DNA of 64,000 bases. Origin: Mercurialis annua. Its lineage: Eukaryota; Streptophyta; Magnoliopsida; Malpighiales; Euphorbiaceae. Below, piece after piece: positions 1-12,790 of the stretch. The notes below the pieces were generated by a model. It was not told the origin of the DNA and ran no database searches. It was given only the letters and a program-made list of their open reading frames with translations. The DNA is taken from assembly GCF_937616625.2 (NCBI RefSeq), contig NC_065576.1, forward strand, positions 28,579,128-28,643,127, written 5' to 3'. Every line of letters begins with the position of its first letter. Position 1 is the stretch's first letter. Made by a program: the position numbers and the translations under genes.

Positions 1-89
1 TGGATTTGTTTCGCAATATTTTAATTATTGGCTTAAATTTAAAAAAAAAGTTCAAAGTTTGGATTTGTTTCATAACGTTTTAAATGTTT

Positions 90-3000
90 CGATTTGTTTC
101 GTAGCGTTTTAAATCTTTGGATTTGTTTCGGAACGTATTAAACTTTTGGCTTAAATCGCTAAAAAGGTGAAACGTTAGGATTTGCTTGGTAACGTTTTAA
201 ATGTTTGGATTTGTTTCGTAATATTTTAATTGCTAGGCTTAAATTGATAAAAAGGTTAAACATTTGGATTTGTTTCATAACGTTTTAAATGTTTGGATTT
301 GTTTCGAAACATTTTAAAAGTTTGGATTTGTTTCGTAACGTATTAAACGTTTGGCTAAAATAGCTAAAAAGGAGAAACGTTAGAATTTGTTTCGTAACGT
401 TTTTAACATTTGGCTTAAATTGCTAAAAGGTGAAAGGTTAGGATTTGTTTCGTAACGCTTTAAACGTTTGGATAAGTTTCGTAACGTTTTAAACGTTTGG
501 CTTAAATTGCTAAAATGGTGAAACGTTTGGATTTGTTTCGTAACGTATTAAACGTTTGGATTGGTTTTCCTAACCTTTTATACTTTTGGCATAAATCGCA
601 AAAAATGTGAAACATTAGGATTTGTTTCGTAACGTTTCAAAGTTTAGCTTAAATCGCTAAAAAGGTGAAATGTTAAGATTTGTTTCGTAAGTTTTAAACG
701 TTTGGTTTACATCGCTGAAAAGGTGAAACGTTAAGATTTGTTTTGTAACGTTTTTAACGATTGGCTTAAATCGCTAAAAAGGGGAAACATTGGGATTTGT
801 TTCGTAACATTTGAAACGTAGGGATTAGTTTCGTAACATTTTAAACGTTTGGCTTCAATCGCTAAAAAGGTGAAACGTTAGGATTTGTTTCGCAACATTT
901 TAAACATTTGGATTAGTTTTGTAACGTATTAATCATTTGCCTTAAATCGCTTAAAATGTGAAATATTTGGATTTGTTCTTGTAACGTTTTAAACGTTTGG
1001 CATAAATTACTAAAAAGGTGCAACGTTAAGATTTGTTTCATAACGTTTTAAACGTTTGGATTTGTTTTGTAACGTTTTAAGCGTTTCGATTTCTTTCGTA
1101 ACGTTTTAAACGTTTAGCTTAAATCACTAAAAAGGTGAAACATTAAGATTTGTTTCGTAATGTTTCAAACTTTGGATTAGTTTCGTAACTTTTTAAATGT
1201 TTGGCTTAAATCGCTAAAAAGGTAATCGTTTGAATTTGTTTAAACGTTTGGATTTGTTTTCGTAACGTTTTAAATGCTTGGCTTAAATCGCTGAAAAGGT
1301 GAAACGTTTGGATTTGTTTCATAACGTTTTAAACGTTTGGCTTCAATCGCTAAAAAGGTGAAACGTTAAACTTTGTTTGGTACCGTTTAAATGTTTGGAT
1401 TTGTTTCGTAACATTTAAATTATTGGCTTAAATTGCAAAAAAGGTTAAACGTTTGGATTTGTTTCATAACGTTTTAAATGTTTTGATTTGTATCGTAACG
1501 TTTTAAATGTTTGGATTTGTTTGGTAACGTATTAAACTTTTGGCTTAAATCGCTAAAAAGGTGAAATCTTAGGATTTGTTTGGTAACGTTATAAATGTTT
1601 GGATTTGTTTCGTAATATCTTAATTGTTTGGCTTAAATTGTGAAAAATGTTAAACGTTTGGATTTGTTTCATAACGTTTTAAATGTTTGGATTTGTTTCA
1701 TAACGTTTTAAACGTTTGGATTGTTTCGTAACGTATTAAACGTTTGGCTGAATCGCCAAAAAGGGGAAACGTTAGGATTTGTTTCATAATGTTTTAAACG
1801 TTTGGCTTAAATCGTTAAAAAGGAGAAACATTAGGATTTGTTTCGTAGCGTTTTAAACATTTAGATTTGTTTCACAAAGTTTTAAACGTTTAGCATAAAT
1901 AGCTAAAAAGTTGAAACGTTTGGATTTGTTTCGTAACATTTTAAACATTTGGATTTGTTTCGTAACGTTTTAAACTTTTGGCTTAAATCGCTAAAAAGGT
2001 AAAATGTTAGAATCTGTTTCGTAATGATTTAACCGTTTGGCTTAAATCGCTAAAAAGGTGAAACGTTTGTATTTTTTTCGTAACGTTTTAAGCGTTTGGA
2101 TTTGTTTTTGTAACGTTTTAAACATTTGGCTTAAATCGTTAAAATGGTGAAACATTATGATTTGTTTCGTAACGTTTTAAACATTTGGATTAGTTTCGTT
2201 ATGTTTTAAACGTTTGGCTTAAATCCCTAGGAACGCAAAACATTTGAACTTATTTTCGTACCGTTTTAAACGTCTGGCTTAAATAGCTAAAAAGGTCAAG
2301 CGTTAGGATTTGTTTCTTAACGTTTTAAACGTTTGGCTTAAATTGCTAAAAAGGTGAAATGTTAGAATTTGTTTGGTACCGTTTTAAATGTTTGGATTTG
2401 TTTCGCAACATTTTAATTATTGGCTAAATTACAAAATAGGTTAAACGTTAGGATTTGTTTCATAATGTTTTAAATGTTTGGATTTGTTTCGTAACATTTT
2501 AAACTTTTGGATTGTTTCGTAACATATTAAACGTTTGGCTGAATCGCCAAAAAGGGGAAACGTTAGGATTTGTTTCATAACATTTTAAACGTTTGGCTTA
2601 AATCGTTAAAAAGGAGAAACATTATGATTTGTTTCTTAGCGTTTTAAACGTTTAGATTTGTTTCGCAACGTTTTAAACGTTTAGCAAATATAGCTAAAAA
2701 GGTGAAATGTCTGGATTTGTTTCGTAACGTTATAAACATATAGATTTGTTTAGTAACGTTTTAAACGTTTGGCTTAAATCGCTAAAAAGGCGAAATGTTA
2801 AGATTTGTTTCGTAACATTTTAAACGTTTGGCTTAAATCGCTACAAAGGTGAAATGTTAGAATTTTTTTCGTAATGATTTAACCGTTTGGCTTAAATCGC
2901 TAAAAAGGTGAAATGTTTGTATTTGTTTCGTAAACGTTATAAGCGTTTGGATTTGTTTTCATAACATTTTAAACATTTGTCTTAAATCTCTAAAACGGCA

Positions 3001-6000
3001 AAATGTTTGAATTTGTTTCGTAGCGTTTTAAACATTTGGATTAGTTTCAAAACGTTTTAAACGTTTGGCTTAAATCCCTAGGAACGCAAAACATTTGAAC
3101 TTATTTTCATAACGTTTTAAACGTCTAAATAGCTAAAAAGGTCAAGCGTTAGGATTTGTTTCCTCATATTTTAAACGTTTGGCTTAAATTGCTAAAAAGG
3201 TGAAACGTTAGAATTTGTTTGGTATCGTTTTAAATGTTTGGATTTGTTTCGCAACATTTTAATTATTGGCTTAAATTACAAAAAGGGTTAAACGTTTAGA
3301 TTTGTTTCATAACGTTTTAAATGTTTGGATTTGTTTTGTAGCGTTTTAAATTTTTGTATTTGTTTTGGAACGTATTAAACGTTTGGCTTAAATCGTCAAA
3401 TAGGGGAAACATTAGGATTTGTTTCGTAGCGTTTTAAACGTCTAGATTTGTTTCGTAAAGTTTTAAACGTTTAGCATAAATAGCTAAAAAGGTGAAACGT
3501 TTGGGTTTGTTTCGTAACATTTTAAACATTTGGATTTGTTTCGTAACGTTTTAAACGTTTGTCTTAAATCGCTAAAAAGCCGAAACGTTAAGATTTGTTT
3601 CGTAACGTTTTAAACGTTTGGCTTAAATCGCTACAAAGGTGAAATGTTAGAATTTGTTTCATAGCGATTTAACCGTTTGGCTTAAATCGCTAAAAAGGTG
3701 AAACATTTGTATTTGTTTCGTAACATTTAAAGCGTTTGGATTTGTTTTAGTAACGTTTTAAACATTTGGCTTAAATCGCTAAAAGGTGAAACGTTTGTAT
3801 TTTTTTCGTAACGTTTTAAGCTTTTGGATTTGTTTTTGTAACGCTTTAAACATTTGCCTTAAATCGCTAAAAAGGTGAAACAGTAGGATTTGTTTCGTAA
3901 CGTTTTAAACATTTGGATTAGTTTCGTAACGTTTTAAACGTTTGGCTTAAATCGCTAGGAATGCAAAACATTTAAACTTGTTTTCGTAATGTTTTAAACG
4001 TCTGGCTTAAATCGCTAAAAAGGTCAAGCGTTAGGATTTGTTTCGTAACGTTTTAAACGTTTGGCTTAAATTGCTAAAAAGGTGAAACGTTAGAATTGTT
4101 TGGTACCGTTTTAAATGTTTGGATTTCGCAACATTTTAATTATTGGCTTAAATTAAAAAAAAAAGTTAAACGTTTGGATTTGTTTCATATTAAATGTTTG
4201 GATTTGTTTCGTAGCGTTTTAAATCTTTGGATTTGTTTCGGAACGTATTAAACTTTTGGCTTAAATCGCTAAAAAGGTGAAACGTTAGGATTTGCTTGGT
4301 AACGTTTTAAATGTTTGGATTTTTTTCGTAATGTTTTAATTGCCAGGCTTAACTTTCTAAAAAGGTTAAACATTTGGATTTGTTTCATAACGTTTTAAAT
4401 TTTTGGATTTGTTTCGAAACATTTTAAAAGTTTGGATTTGTTTCGTAACGTATGAAACGTTTGGCTAAAATAGCTAAAAAGGAGAAACGTTAGAATTTGT
4501 TTCGTAACGTTTTTAACATTTGACTTAAATTGCTAAAAAGGTGAAAGGTTAGGATTTGTTTAGTAACGTTTTTAACATTTGGCTTAAATTGCTAAAAAGG
4601 TGAAAGGTTAGGATTTGTTTAGTAACACTTTAAACGTTTGGATAAGTTTCGTAACGTTTTAAACGTTTGGCTTAAATTGCTAAAATGGGGAAACGTTTGG
4701 ATTTTATTCGTAACGTATTAAACGTTTGGATTGGTTTTCGTAATGATTTATACTTTTGGCTTAAATCGCAAAGAAGGTGAAACATTAGGATTTGTTTCGT
4801 AACGTTTCAAAGTTTAGCTTAAATCGCTAAAAAGGTAAAATGTTAGGATTTGTTTCGTAAGTTTTAAACGTTTGGCTTAAATCGCTGAAAAGTTGAAACG
4901 TTAATATTTGTTTTGTAACGTTTTAAACGATTGGCTTAAACGCTAAAAAGGGGAAACGTTGGGATTTGTTTCGTAACGTTTTAAACGTTGGGATTTGTTT
5001 CGTAACATTTTAAACGTTTGGCTTCAATCGCTAAAAAGGTGAAACGTTAGGATTTGTTTCGCAACATTTTAAACATTTGGATTAGTTTTGTAACGTATTA
5101 AACATTTGCCTTAAATCGCTTAAAAGGTGAAATATTTGGATTTGTTCTTGAAACGTTTTAAACGTTTGGCTTAAATTACTAAAAAGGTGCAACGTTAGGA
5201 TTTGTTTCATAACGTTTTAAACATTTGGATTTGTTTTGTAACGTTTTAAGCGTTTCAATTTCTTTCGTAACGTTTTAAACGTTTAGCTTAAATCGCTAAA
5301 AAGGTGAAACATTAAGATTTGTTTCGTAATGTTTCAAACTTTGGATTAGTTTCGTAACTTTTTAAATGTTTGGCTTAAATCGCTAAAAAGGGAATCGCTT
5401 GAATTTGTTTAAACGTTTGGATTTGTTTTCGTAACGTTTTAAATGCTTGGCTTAAATCGTTGAAAAGGTGAAACGTTTGGATTTGTTTCATAACGTTTTA
5501 AACGTTTGGCTTCAATCGCTAAAAAGGTGAAACGTTAAACTTTGTTTGGTACCGTTTAAATGTTTGGATTTGTTTCGTAACATTTAAATTATTGGCTTAA
5601 ATTGCAAAAAAGGTTAAACGTTTGGATTTGTTTCAAAACGTTTTAAATGTTTTGATTTGTATCGTAGATTTTTAAATGTTTGGATTTGTTTGGTAACGTA
5701 TTAAACTTTTGGCTTAAATCGCTAAAAAGGTGAAATCTTAGGATTTGTTTGGTAACGTTATAAATGTTTGGATTTGTTTCGTAATATCTTAATTGTTTGG
5801 CTTAAATTGTGAAAAATGTCAAACGTTTGGATTTGTTTCATAACGTTTTAAATGTTTGGATTTGTTTCGTAACGTTTTAAACGTTTGGATTGTTTCGTAA
5901 CGTATTAAACGTTTGGCTGAATCGCCAAAAAGGGGAAACGTTAGGATTTGTTTCATAATGTTTTAAACGTTTGGCTTAAATCGTTAAAAAGGAGAAACAT

Positions 6001-6600
6001 TAGGATTTGTTTCGAAGCGTTTAAACGTTTAGATTTGTTTCGCAAAATTTTAAACGTTTAGCATAAATAGCTAAAAAGTTGAAACGTTTGGATTTGTTTC
6101 GTAACATTTTAAACATTTGGATTTGTTTCGTAACGTTTTAAACTTTTGGCTTAAATCGCTAAAAAGGTAAAATGTTAGAATCTGTTTCGTAATGATTTAA
6201 CCGTTTGGCTTAAATCGCTAAAAAGGTGAAACGTTTGTATTTTTTTCGTAACGTTTTAAGCGTTTGGATTTGTTTTTGTAACGTTTTAAACATTTGGCTT
6301 AAATCGTTAAAACGGTGAAACGTTAGGATTTGTTTCGTAACGTTTTAAACATTTGGATTAGTTTCGCTATGTTTTAAATGTTTGGCTTAAATCCCTAGGA
6401 ACGCAAAACATTTGAACTTATTTTCGTACCGTTTTAAACGTCTGGCTTAAATAGCTAAAAAGGTCAAGCGTTAGGATTTGTTTCTTAACGTTTTAAACGT
6501 TTGGCTTAAATTGCTAAAAAGGTGAAATGTTAGAATTTGTTTGGTACCGTTTTAAATGTTTGGATTTGTTTCGCAACATTTTAATTATTGGCTAAATTAC
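90..6600. repeat. Higher-order duplication inside array 1 (offset about 4.1-4.2 kb)
   Basis: The stretch from about 90 to 2460 recurs at about 4200 to 6600 with the same order of variant monomers. The offset drifts from about 4110 to 4170 bp because one or two monomers were gained. Shared private variants include a B monomer reading CCCTAGGAACGC at 2225 and 6394 and a GGAACGTATTAAAC A monomer near 150 and 4240. Within the first half the CCCTAGG variant recurs at 3076, and a related CGCTAGG form near 3955, showing a smaller tandem step of roughly 0.85-0.88 kb. This is the signature of unequal crossing-over. Confidence 0.8.
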
Positions 6601-9600
6601 AAAAAAGGTTAAACGTTTGGATTTGTTTCATAACGTTTTAAATGTTTGGATTTGTTTTGTAGCGCTTTAAATTTTTGTATTTGTTTCGGAACGTATTAAA
6701 CGTTTGGCTTAAATCGTCAAAAAAGGGGAAACATTAGGATTTGTTTCGTAGCGTATTAATCGTTTAGATTTGTTTCGTACCGTTTTAAATGTTTAGCATA
6801 AATAGCTAAAAAGGTGAAACGTTTGGATTTGTTTCGTAACGTTTTAAACATTTGGATTTGCTTCGTAACGTTTTAAACGTTTGGCTCAAATCGCTAAAAA
6901 GGCGAAACGTTAAGATTTGTTTCGTAACGTTTTAAACGTTTGGCTTAAATCGCTACAAAGGTGAAATGTTAGAATTTGTTTCGTAACGATTTAACCGTTT
7001 GGCCTAAATCGCCAAAAAGGTGAAACGTTTGTATTTGTTTCGTAACGTTTAAAGCGTTTCGATTTGTTTTCGTAACGTTTTAAACATTTGGCTTAAATCG
7101 CTAAAAAGATGAAACATTAGGATTTGTTTCATAGAATTTTAAGTGTTTGCCTTTAATTGCTAAAAAGGTGAAACGTTAGGATTTATTTCGTAACGTTTTA
7201 AACGATTGTATTAGTTTCGCAACGTTTTGAAAGTTTGGCTTATATCGCTAATAAGGTGAAAGTTTAGAATTTGTTTCGTAATGTTTTAAACGTTTGGCTT
7301 AAATCTCTAAAAAGGGGAATTATTAGGATTTATTTCGTAATGTTTTAAGCGTTTGGATTTGTTTCGTAACGTTTCAAACGTTTGTCTTAAATAGCTAAAA
7401 AGGTGAAATGTTAGGATTTGTTCCGTAACTTTTTAAATGTTTGGCTTAAATCGCTAAAAAGGTGAAGCGTTTGGATTTACTTCGTAAGTTTTAAACGTTT
7501 GACTTAAATCGCTAAAAAGTTGAAACTTTAGGATTTGTTTCGTAACGTTTTAAACGTTTGGCTTAAATCGCTAAAAGGGGAAACGTTTGGATATGTTTTG
7601 TAACGTTTTAAACATTTGGATTTATTTCGTAACGTTTTAAACGTCTGGATTAAATTGATAAAGATGTGAGACGTAAGGATTTGTTTCTTAACGCTTTAAA
7701 CGTTTGACATAAATCGCTAAAAAGGTGTAACATTAGGATTTGTTTCGTAACTTGTAGATTTGTTTCGTATCGTTTTATACGTTTGGCTTTAATAGTTAAA
7801 AAGGAGAAATGTTATGATTGTTTCGTAACGTTTTCAACATTTTGATTTGTCCCGGTAACTTTTTAAACGTTTGGCTTAAATAGCACAAAAGTTAGAACAT
7901 TTGGATTTGTTTGAAACGTTTGGATTAAATAGCTACAAAAGTGAAATGTTTGGATTTGTTTCGTTATGTTTTAAACGTTTAGCTTAAATCTCAAAAAGGT
8001 GAAATGTTAAGATTTCTTTCCTAACGTTTTAAACATTTAGATTAAATTGCTAAAAAGGTAGAACGTTAGGATTTGTTTCGTAACGTTTTAAACGTTTGGA
8101 TTGGTTTCGTAACGTTTTAAACGTTTGGATTAAATCTCTAAAAAGGTGAAACGTTTGGATTTGTTTCGTATCGTTTTAAACGTTTGGATTTGTTTTCGTA
8201 ACGTTTTATGCGCTTGGCTTATATAGCTAAAAAGGTGAAACGTTAGGATTTGTTTCGTAACGTTTTAAACGTTAGGATTTGTTTCGTAATATTTTAAACG
8301 TTTGGATTAGTTTGTATCGTTTTGAACGTTTGGATTAAATCGCTAAATAGTCGAAACGTTTGGATTTGTTTCGTATCGCAATAAATGTTTGGATTTGTTT
8401 TCGTAACATTTTAAACGTTTGGCTTAAATCGCGAAAGGTGAAACGTTAGGATTTGTTTTGTAACGTTTTAAACGCTACAATTTGTTTTTTAACATTTTAA
8501 ACGTTTGGATTTGTTTCGTAGCATTTTAAACATTTGTATTCAATCGCAAAAGAGGTGAAACGTTAGGATTTGTTTCATAACGTTTTAAACGTTTGGCTTA
8601 AATCGCTAAGAAGGTGGAAGATTAGGATTTGTTTCGTAATGTTTTGAACGTTTTGATTAGTTTCGTAACGTTTTAAACGTTTGGATTAAATCGCTAAAAA
8701 GTTGAAACGTTTGGATTTGTTTTGTATCATAATAAACGTTTGGATTTGTTTTCGTAATGTTTTATACGTTTGGCTTAAATAACTAAAAAGGTAAAACGTT
8801 AGGATTTTTTTCGTAACGTTTTAAACGCTTGAATTTGTTTTGGAACGTTTAAAACGTTAGAATTTGTTTCGTAACATTTTATACATTTGGCTTAAATCGC
8901 TATGAAGGTGGAAGATTAAGATTTGTTTCGTAACGCTTCAAACGTTTGGATTTGTTTTCGTATAGTTTTAAATGTTTGTCTTAAATCGCTGAAAAGTTGA
9001 AATGTTTGGACTTGTTTCGTAACGTTTTAAACGTTTCGATTAGTTTCGTAACGTTTTAAACATTTGGCTTAAATCGCTAAAAAGGCAAAACGTTTGAATT
9101 TGTTTTCGAAACGTTTTAAACATCTGGCTTAAATCGCTAAAAAGGTCAAGCGTTAGGATTTTTTCGTAACGTTCTAAAAGATTGGCTGAAAATGCTAAAA
9201 AGGCGAAACATTGGAATTTGTTTGGTACCGTTTAAATGTTGGGATTTATTTCGTAACGTTTTAATTATTGGCTTAAATTGCTAAAAAGGTTAAACGTTTT
9301 GATTTGTTTCATAACGTTTTAAATGTTTGGATTTATTTTGAAACATTTTAGATGTTTGGATTTGTTTCGTAACATATTAAATGTTTGGCTTAAATCGCTA
9401 AAAAGGTGAAACGTTAGAATTTGTTTGGTAAAGTTTTAAATGTTTGAATTTGTTTCGTAATGTTTGAATTGTTTGGCTTAAATTGCTAAAAAGGATAAAC
9501 GTTTAGATTTGTTTCCTGACGTTTTAAATGTTTGGATTTGTTTCGTAACGTTTTTAACGTTTGGATTTGTTTTGTAACGTTTTACACGTTTGGCTTAAAT

Positions 9601-12600
9601 TGCTAAAAAGATGAAACATTAGAATTTGTTTCGTAACGTTTTAAACGTTTGGCTTCGCAAAAAAGGGGAAACGTTAGGATTTTTTTTGTAACATTTTAAA
9701 CGTTTCGATTTGTTTCGTAACTGTTTAAATGTTTGGTATAAATAGCTAATAAGGTGAAACGTTAGGATTTGTTTCGTAACGTTTTAAACATTTCGATTTG
9801 TTTCGTAACGTTTTAAACGTTTGGCATAAATCACTAAAAAGGCGAAACGTTTAGATTTGTTTCATAACGTTTTAAACGTTAGGCTTAAATCGCTAAAAAG
9901 ATGAAAAGTTAGGATTTATTTTGTAACGTGTTAAACGTTTTGATTAGTTCCGTAACATTTTAACTGTTTGGCTTAAATAAGCTAAAAAGGTGAAACGTTT
10001 GGATTTGTTTTTGTAACGTTTTATACATTTGGCTTAAATCGCTAGAAATGTTAAACGTTAGGATTTGTTTCGTACGTTTTAAATATTTAGCTTCAATCGC
10101 TAAAAAGGTGAAACGTTTGTATTAGTTTCGCAACGTTTTAAACGTTTAGCTTAAATTTCAAAAAAAGGTGAAACGTTTGGATTTATTTTGTAACGTTTTA
10201 AACGTCTGACTTAAATCGCTAAAAAGGTGAAACAATAGGATTTGTTTCGTAACTTTTTCAACGTTTTATACATTTGGCTTAAATCGCTAGAAATGTTAAA
10301 CGTTAGGATTTGTTTCGTAAGTTTTAAACGTTTGGCTTAAATCGCTGAAAAGGTGAAACGTTAAGATTTGTTTTGTAACGTTTTAAACGATTGGCTTAAA
10401 CGCTAAAAAGGGGAAACGTTGGGATTTGTTTCGTAACATTTTAAACGTTTGGCTTCAATCGCTAAAAAGGTGAAACGTTAGGATTTGTTTCGCAACATTT
10501 TAAACATTTGGATTAGTTTTGTAACGTATTAAACATTTGCCTTAAATCGCTTAAAAGGTGAAATATTTGGATTTGTTCTTGTAACGTTTTAAACGTTTGG
10601 CTTAAATTACTAAAAAGGTGCAACGTTAGGATTTGTTTCATAACGTTTTAAACGTTTGGATTTGTTTTGTAACGTTTTAAGCGTTTCGATTTCTTTCGTA
10701 ACGTTTTAAACGTTTAGCTTAAATCGCTAAAAAGGTGAAACATTAAGATTTATTTCGTAATGTTTCAAACTTTGGATTAGTTTCGTAACTTTTTAAATGT
10801 TTGGCTTAAATCGCTAAAAAGGGAATCGTTTGAATTTGTTTAAACGTTTGGATTTGTTTTCGTAACGTTTTAAATGCTTGGCTTAAATTGTTGAAAAGGT
10901 GAAACGTTTGGATTTGTTTCATAACGTTTTAAACGTTTGGCTTCAATCGCTAAAAAGGTGAAACGTTAAACTTTGTTTGGTACCGTTTAAATGTTTGGAT
11001 TTGTTTCATAACATTTAAATTATTGGCTTAAATTGCAAAAAAGGTTAAACGTTTGGATTTGTTTTACAACGTTTTAAATGTTTAGATTTGTATCGTAACT
11101 TTTTAAATGTTTGGATTTGTTTGGTAACGTATTAAACTTTTGGCTTAAATCGCTAAAAAGGTGAAATCTTAGGATTTGTTTGGTAACGTTATAAATGTTT
11201 GGATTTGTTTCGTAATATCTTAATTGTTTGGCTTAAATTGTGAAAAATGTCAAACGTTTGGATTTGTTTCATAACGTTTTAAATGTTTGGATTTGTTTCG
11301 TAACGTTTTAAACGTTTGGATTGTTTCGTAACGTATTAAACGTTTGGCTGAATCGCCAAAAAGGGGAAACGTTAGGATTTGTTTCATAATGTTTTAAACG
11401 TTTGGCTTAAATCGTTAAAAAGGAGAAACATTAGGATTTGTATCGAAGCGTTTAAACATTTAGATTTGTTTCGCAAAGTTTTAAACGTTTAGCATAAATA
11501 GCTAAAAAGTTGAAACGTTTGGATTTGTTTCGTAACATTTTAAACATTTGGATTTGTTTCGTAACGTTTTAAACTTTTGGCTTAAATCGCTAAAAAGGTA
11601 AAATGTTAGAATCTGTTTCGTAATGATTTAACCGTTTGGCTTAAATCGCTAAAAAGGTGAAACGTTTGTATTTTTTTCGTAACGTTTTAAGCGTTTGGAT
11701 TTGTTTTTGTAACGTTTTAAACATTTGGCTTAAATCGTTAAAACGGTGAAACGTTAGGATTTGTTTCGTAACGTTTTAAACATTTGGATTAGTTTCGTTA
11801 TGTTTTAAACGTTTGGCTTAAATCCCTAGGAACGCAAAACATTTGAACTTATTTTCGTACCGTTTTAAACGTCTGGCTTAAATAGCTAAAAAGGTCAAGC
11901 GTTAGGATTTGTTTCTTAACGTTTTAAACGTTTGGCTTAAATTGCTAAAAAGGTGAAATGTTAGAATTTGTTTGGTACCGTTTTAAATGTTTGGATTTGT
12001 TTCGCAACATTTTAATTATTGGCTAAATTACAAAAAAGGTTAAACGTTTGGATTTGTTTCATAACGTTTTAAATGTTTGGATTTGTTTCGTAGCGCTTTA
12101 AATTTTTGTATTTGTTTCGGAACGTATTAAACGTTTGGCTTAAATCGTCAAAAAGGGGAAACATTAGGATTTGTTTCGTAGCGTATTAAACATTTAGATT
12201 TGTTTCGTAACGTTTTAAATGTTTAGCATAAATAGCTAAAAGGTGAAACGTTTGGATTTGTTTCGTAACGTTTTAAACATTTGGATTTGCTTCGTAACGT
12301 TTTAAACGTTTGGCTCAAATCGCTAAAAAGGCGAAACGTTAAGATTTGTTTCGTAACGTTTTAAACGTTTGGCTTAAATCGCTACAAAGGTGAAATGTTA
12401 GAATTTGTTTCGTAATGATTTAACCGTTTGGCTTAAATCGCCAAAAAGGTGAAACGTTTGTATTTGTTTCGTAACGTTTAAAGCGTTTCGATTTGTTTTC
12501 GTAACGTTTTAAACATTTGGCTTAAATCGCTAAAAAGATGAAACATTAGGATTTGTTTCATAGAATTTTAAGTGTTTGCCTTTAATTGCTAAAAAGGTGA

Positions 12601-12790
12601 AACGTTAGGATTTATTTCGTAACTTTTTAAACGATTGTATTAGTTTCGCAACGTTTTGAAAGTTTGGCTTATATCGCTAATAAGGTGAAAGTTTAGAATT
12701 TGTTTCGTAATGTTTTAAACGTTTGGTTTAAATCTCGAAAAAGGGGAATTATTAGGATTTATTTCGTAATGTTTTAAGCGTTTGGATTTG
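4860..12790. repeat. Higher-order duplication inside array 1 (offset 5.43-5.46 kb)
   Basis: The monomer series from about 4860 to 7370 recurs from about 10320 to 12790. Markers include AAACGATTGGCTTAAACGC at about 4925 and 10385 (offset 5460) and CCCTAGGAACGC at 6394 and 11824 (offset 5430). The 30-bp change equals one monomer. The intervening segment, about 7370-10320, is largely matched instead by 14890-17460, so the array is a mosaic rather than a simple tandem repeat of one large unit. Confidence 0.75.
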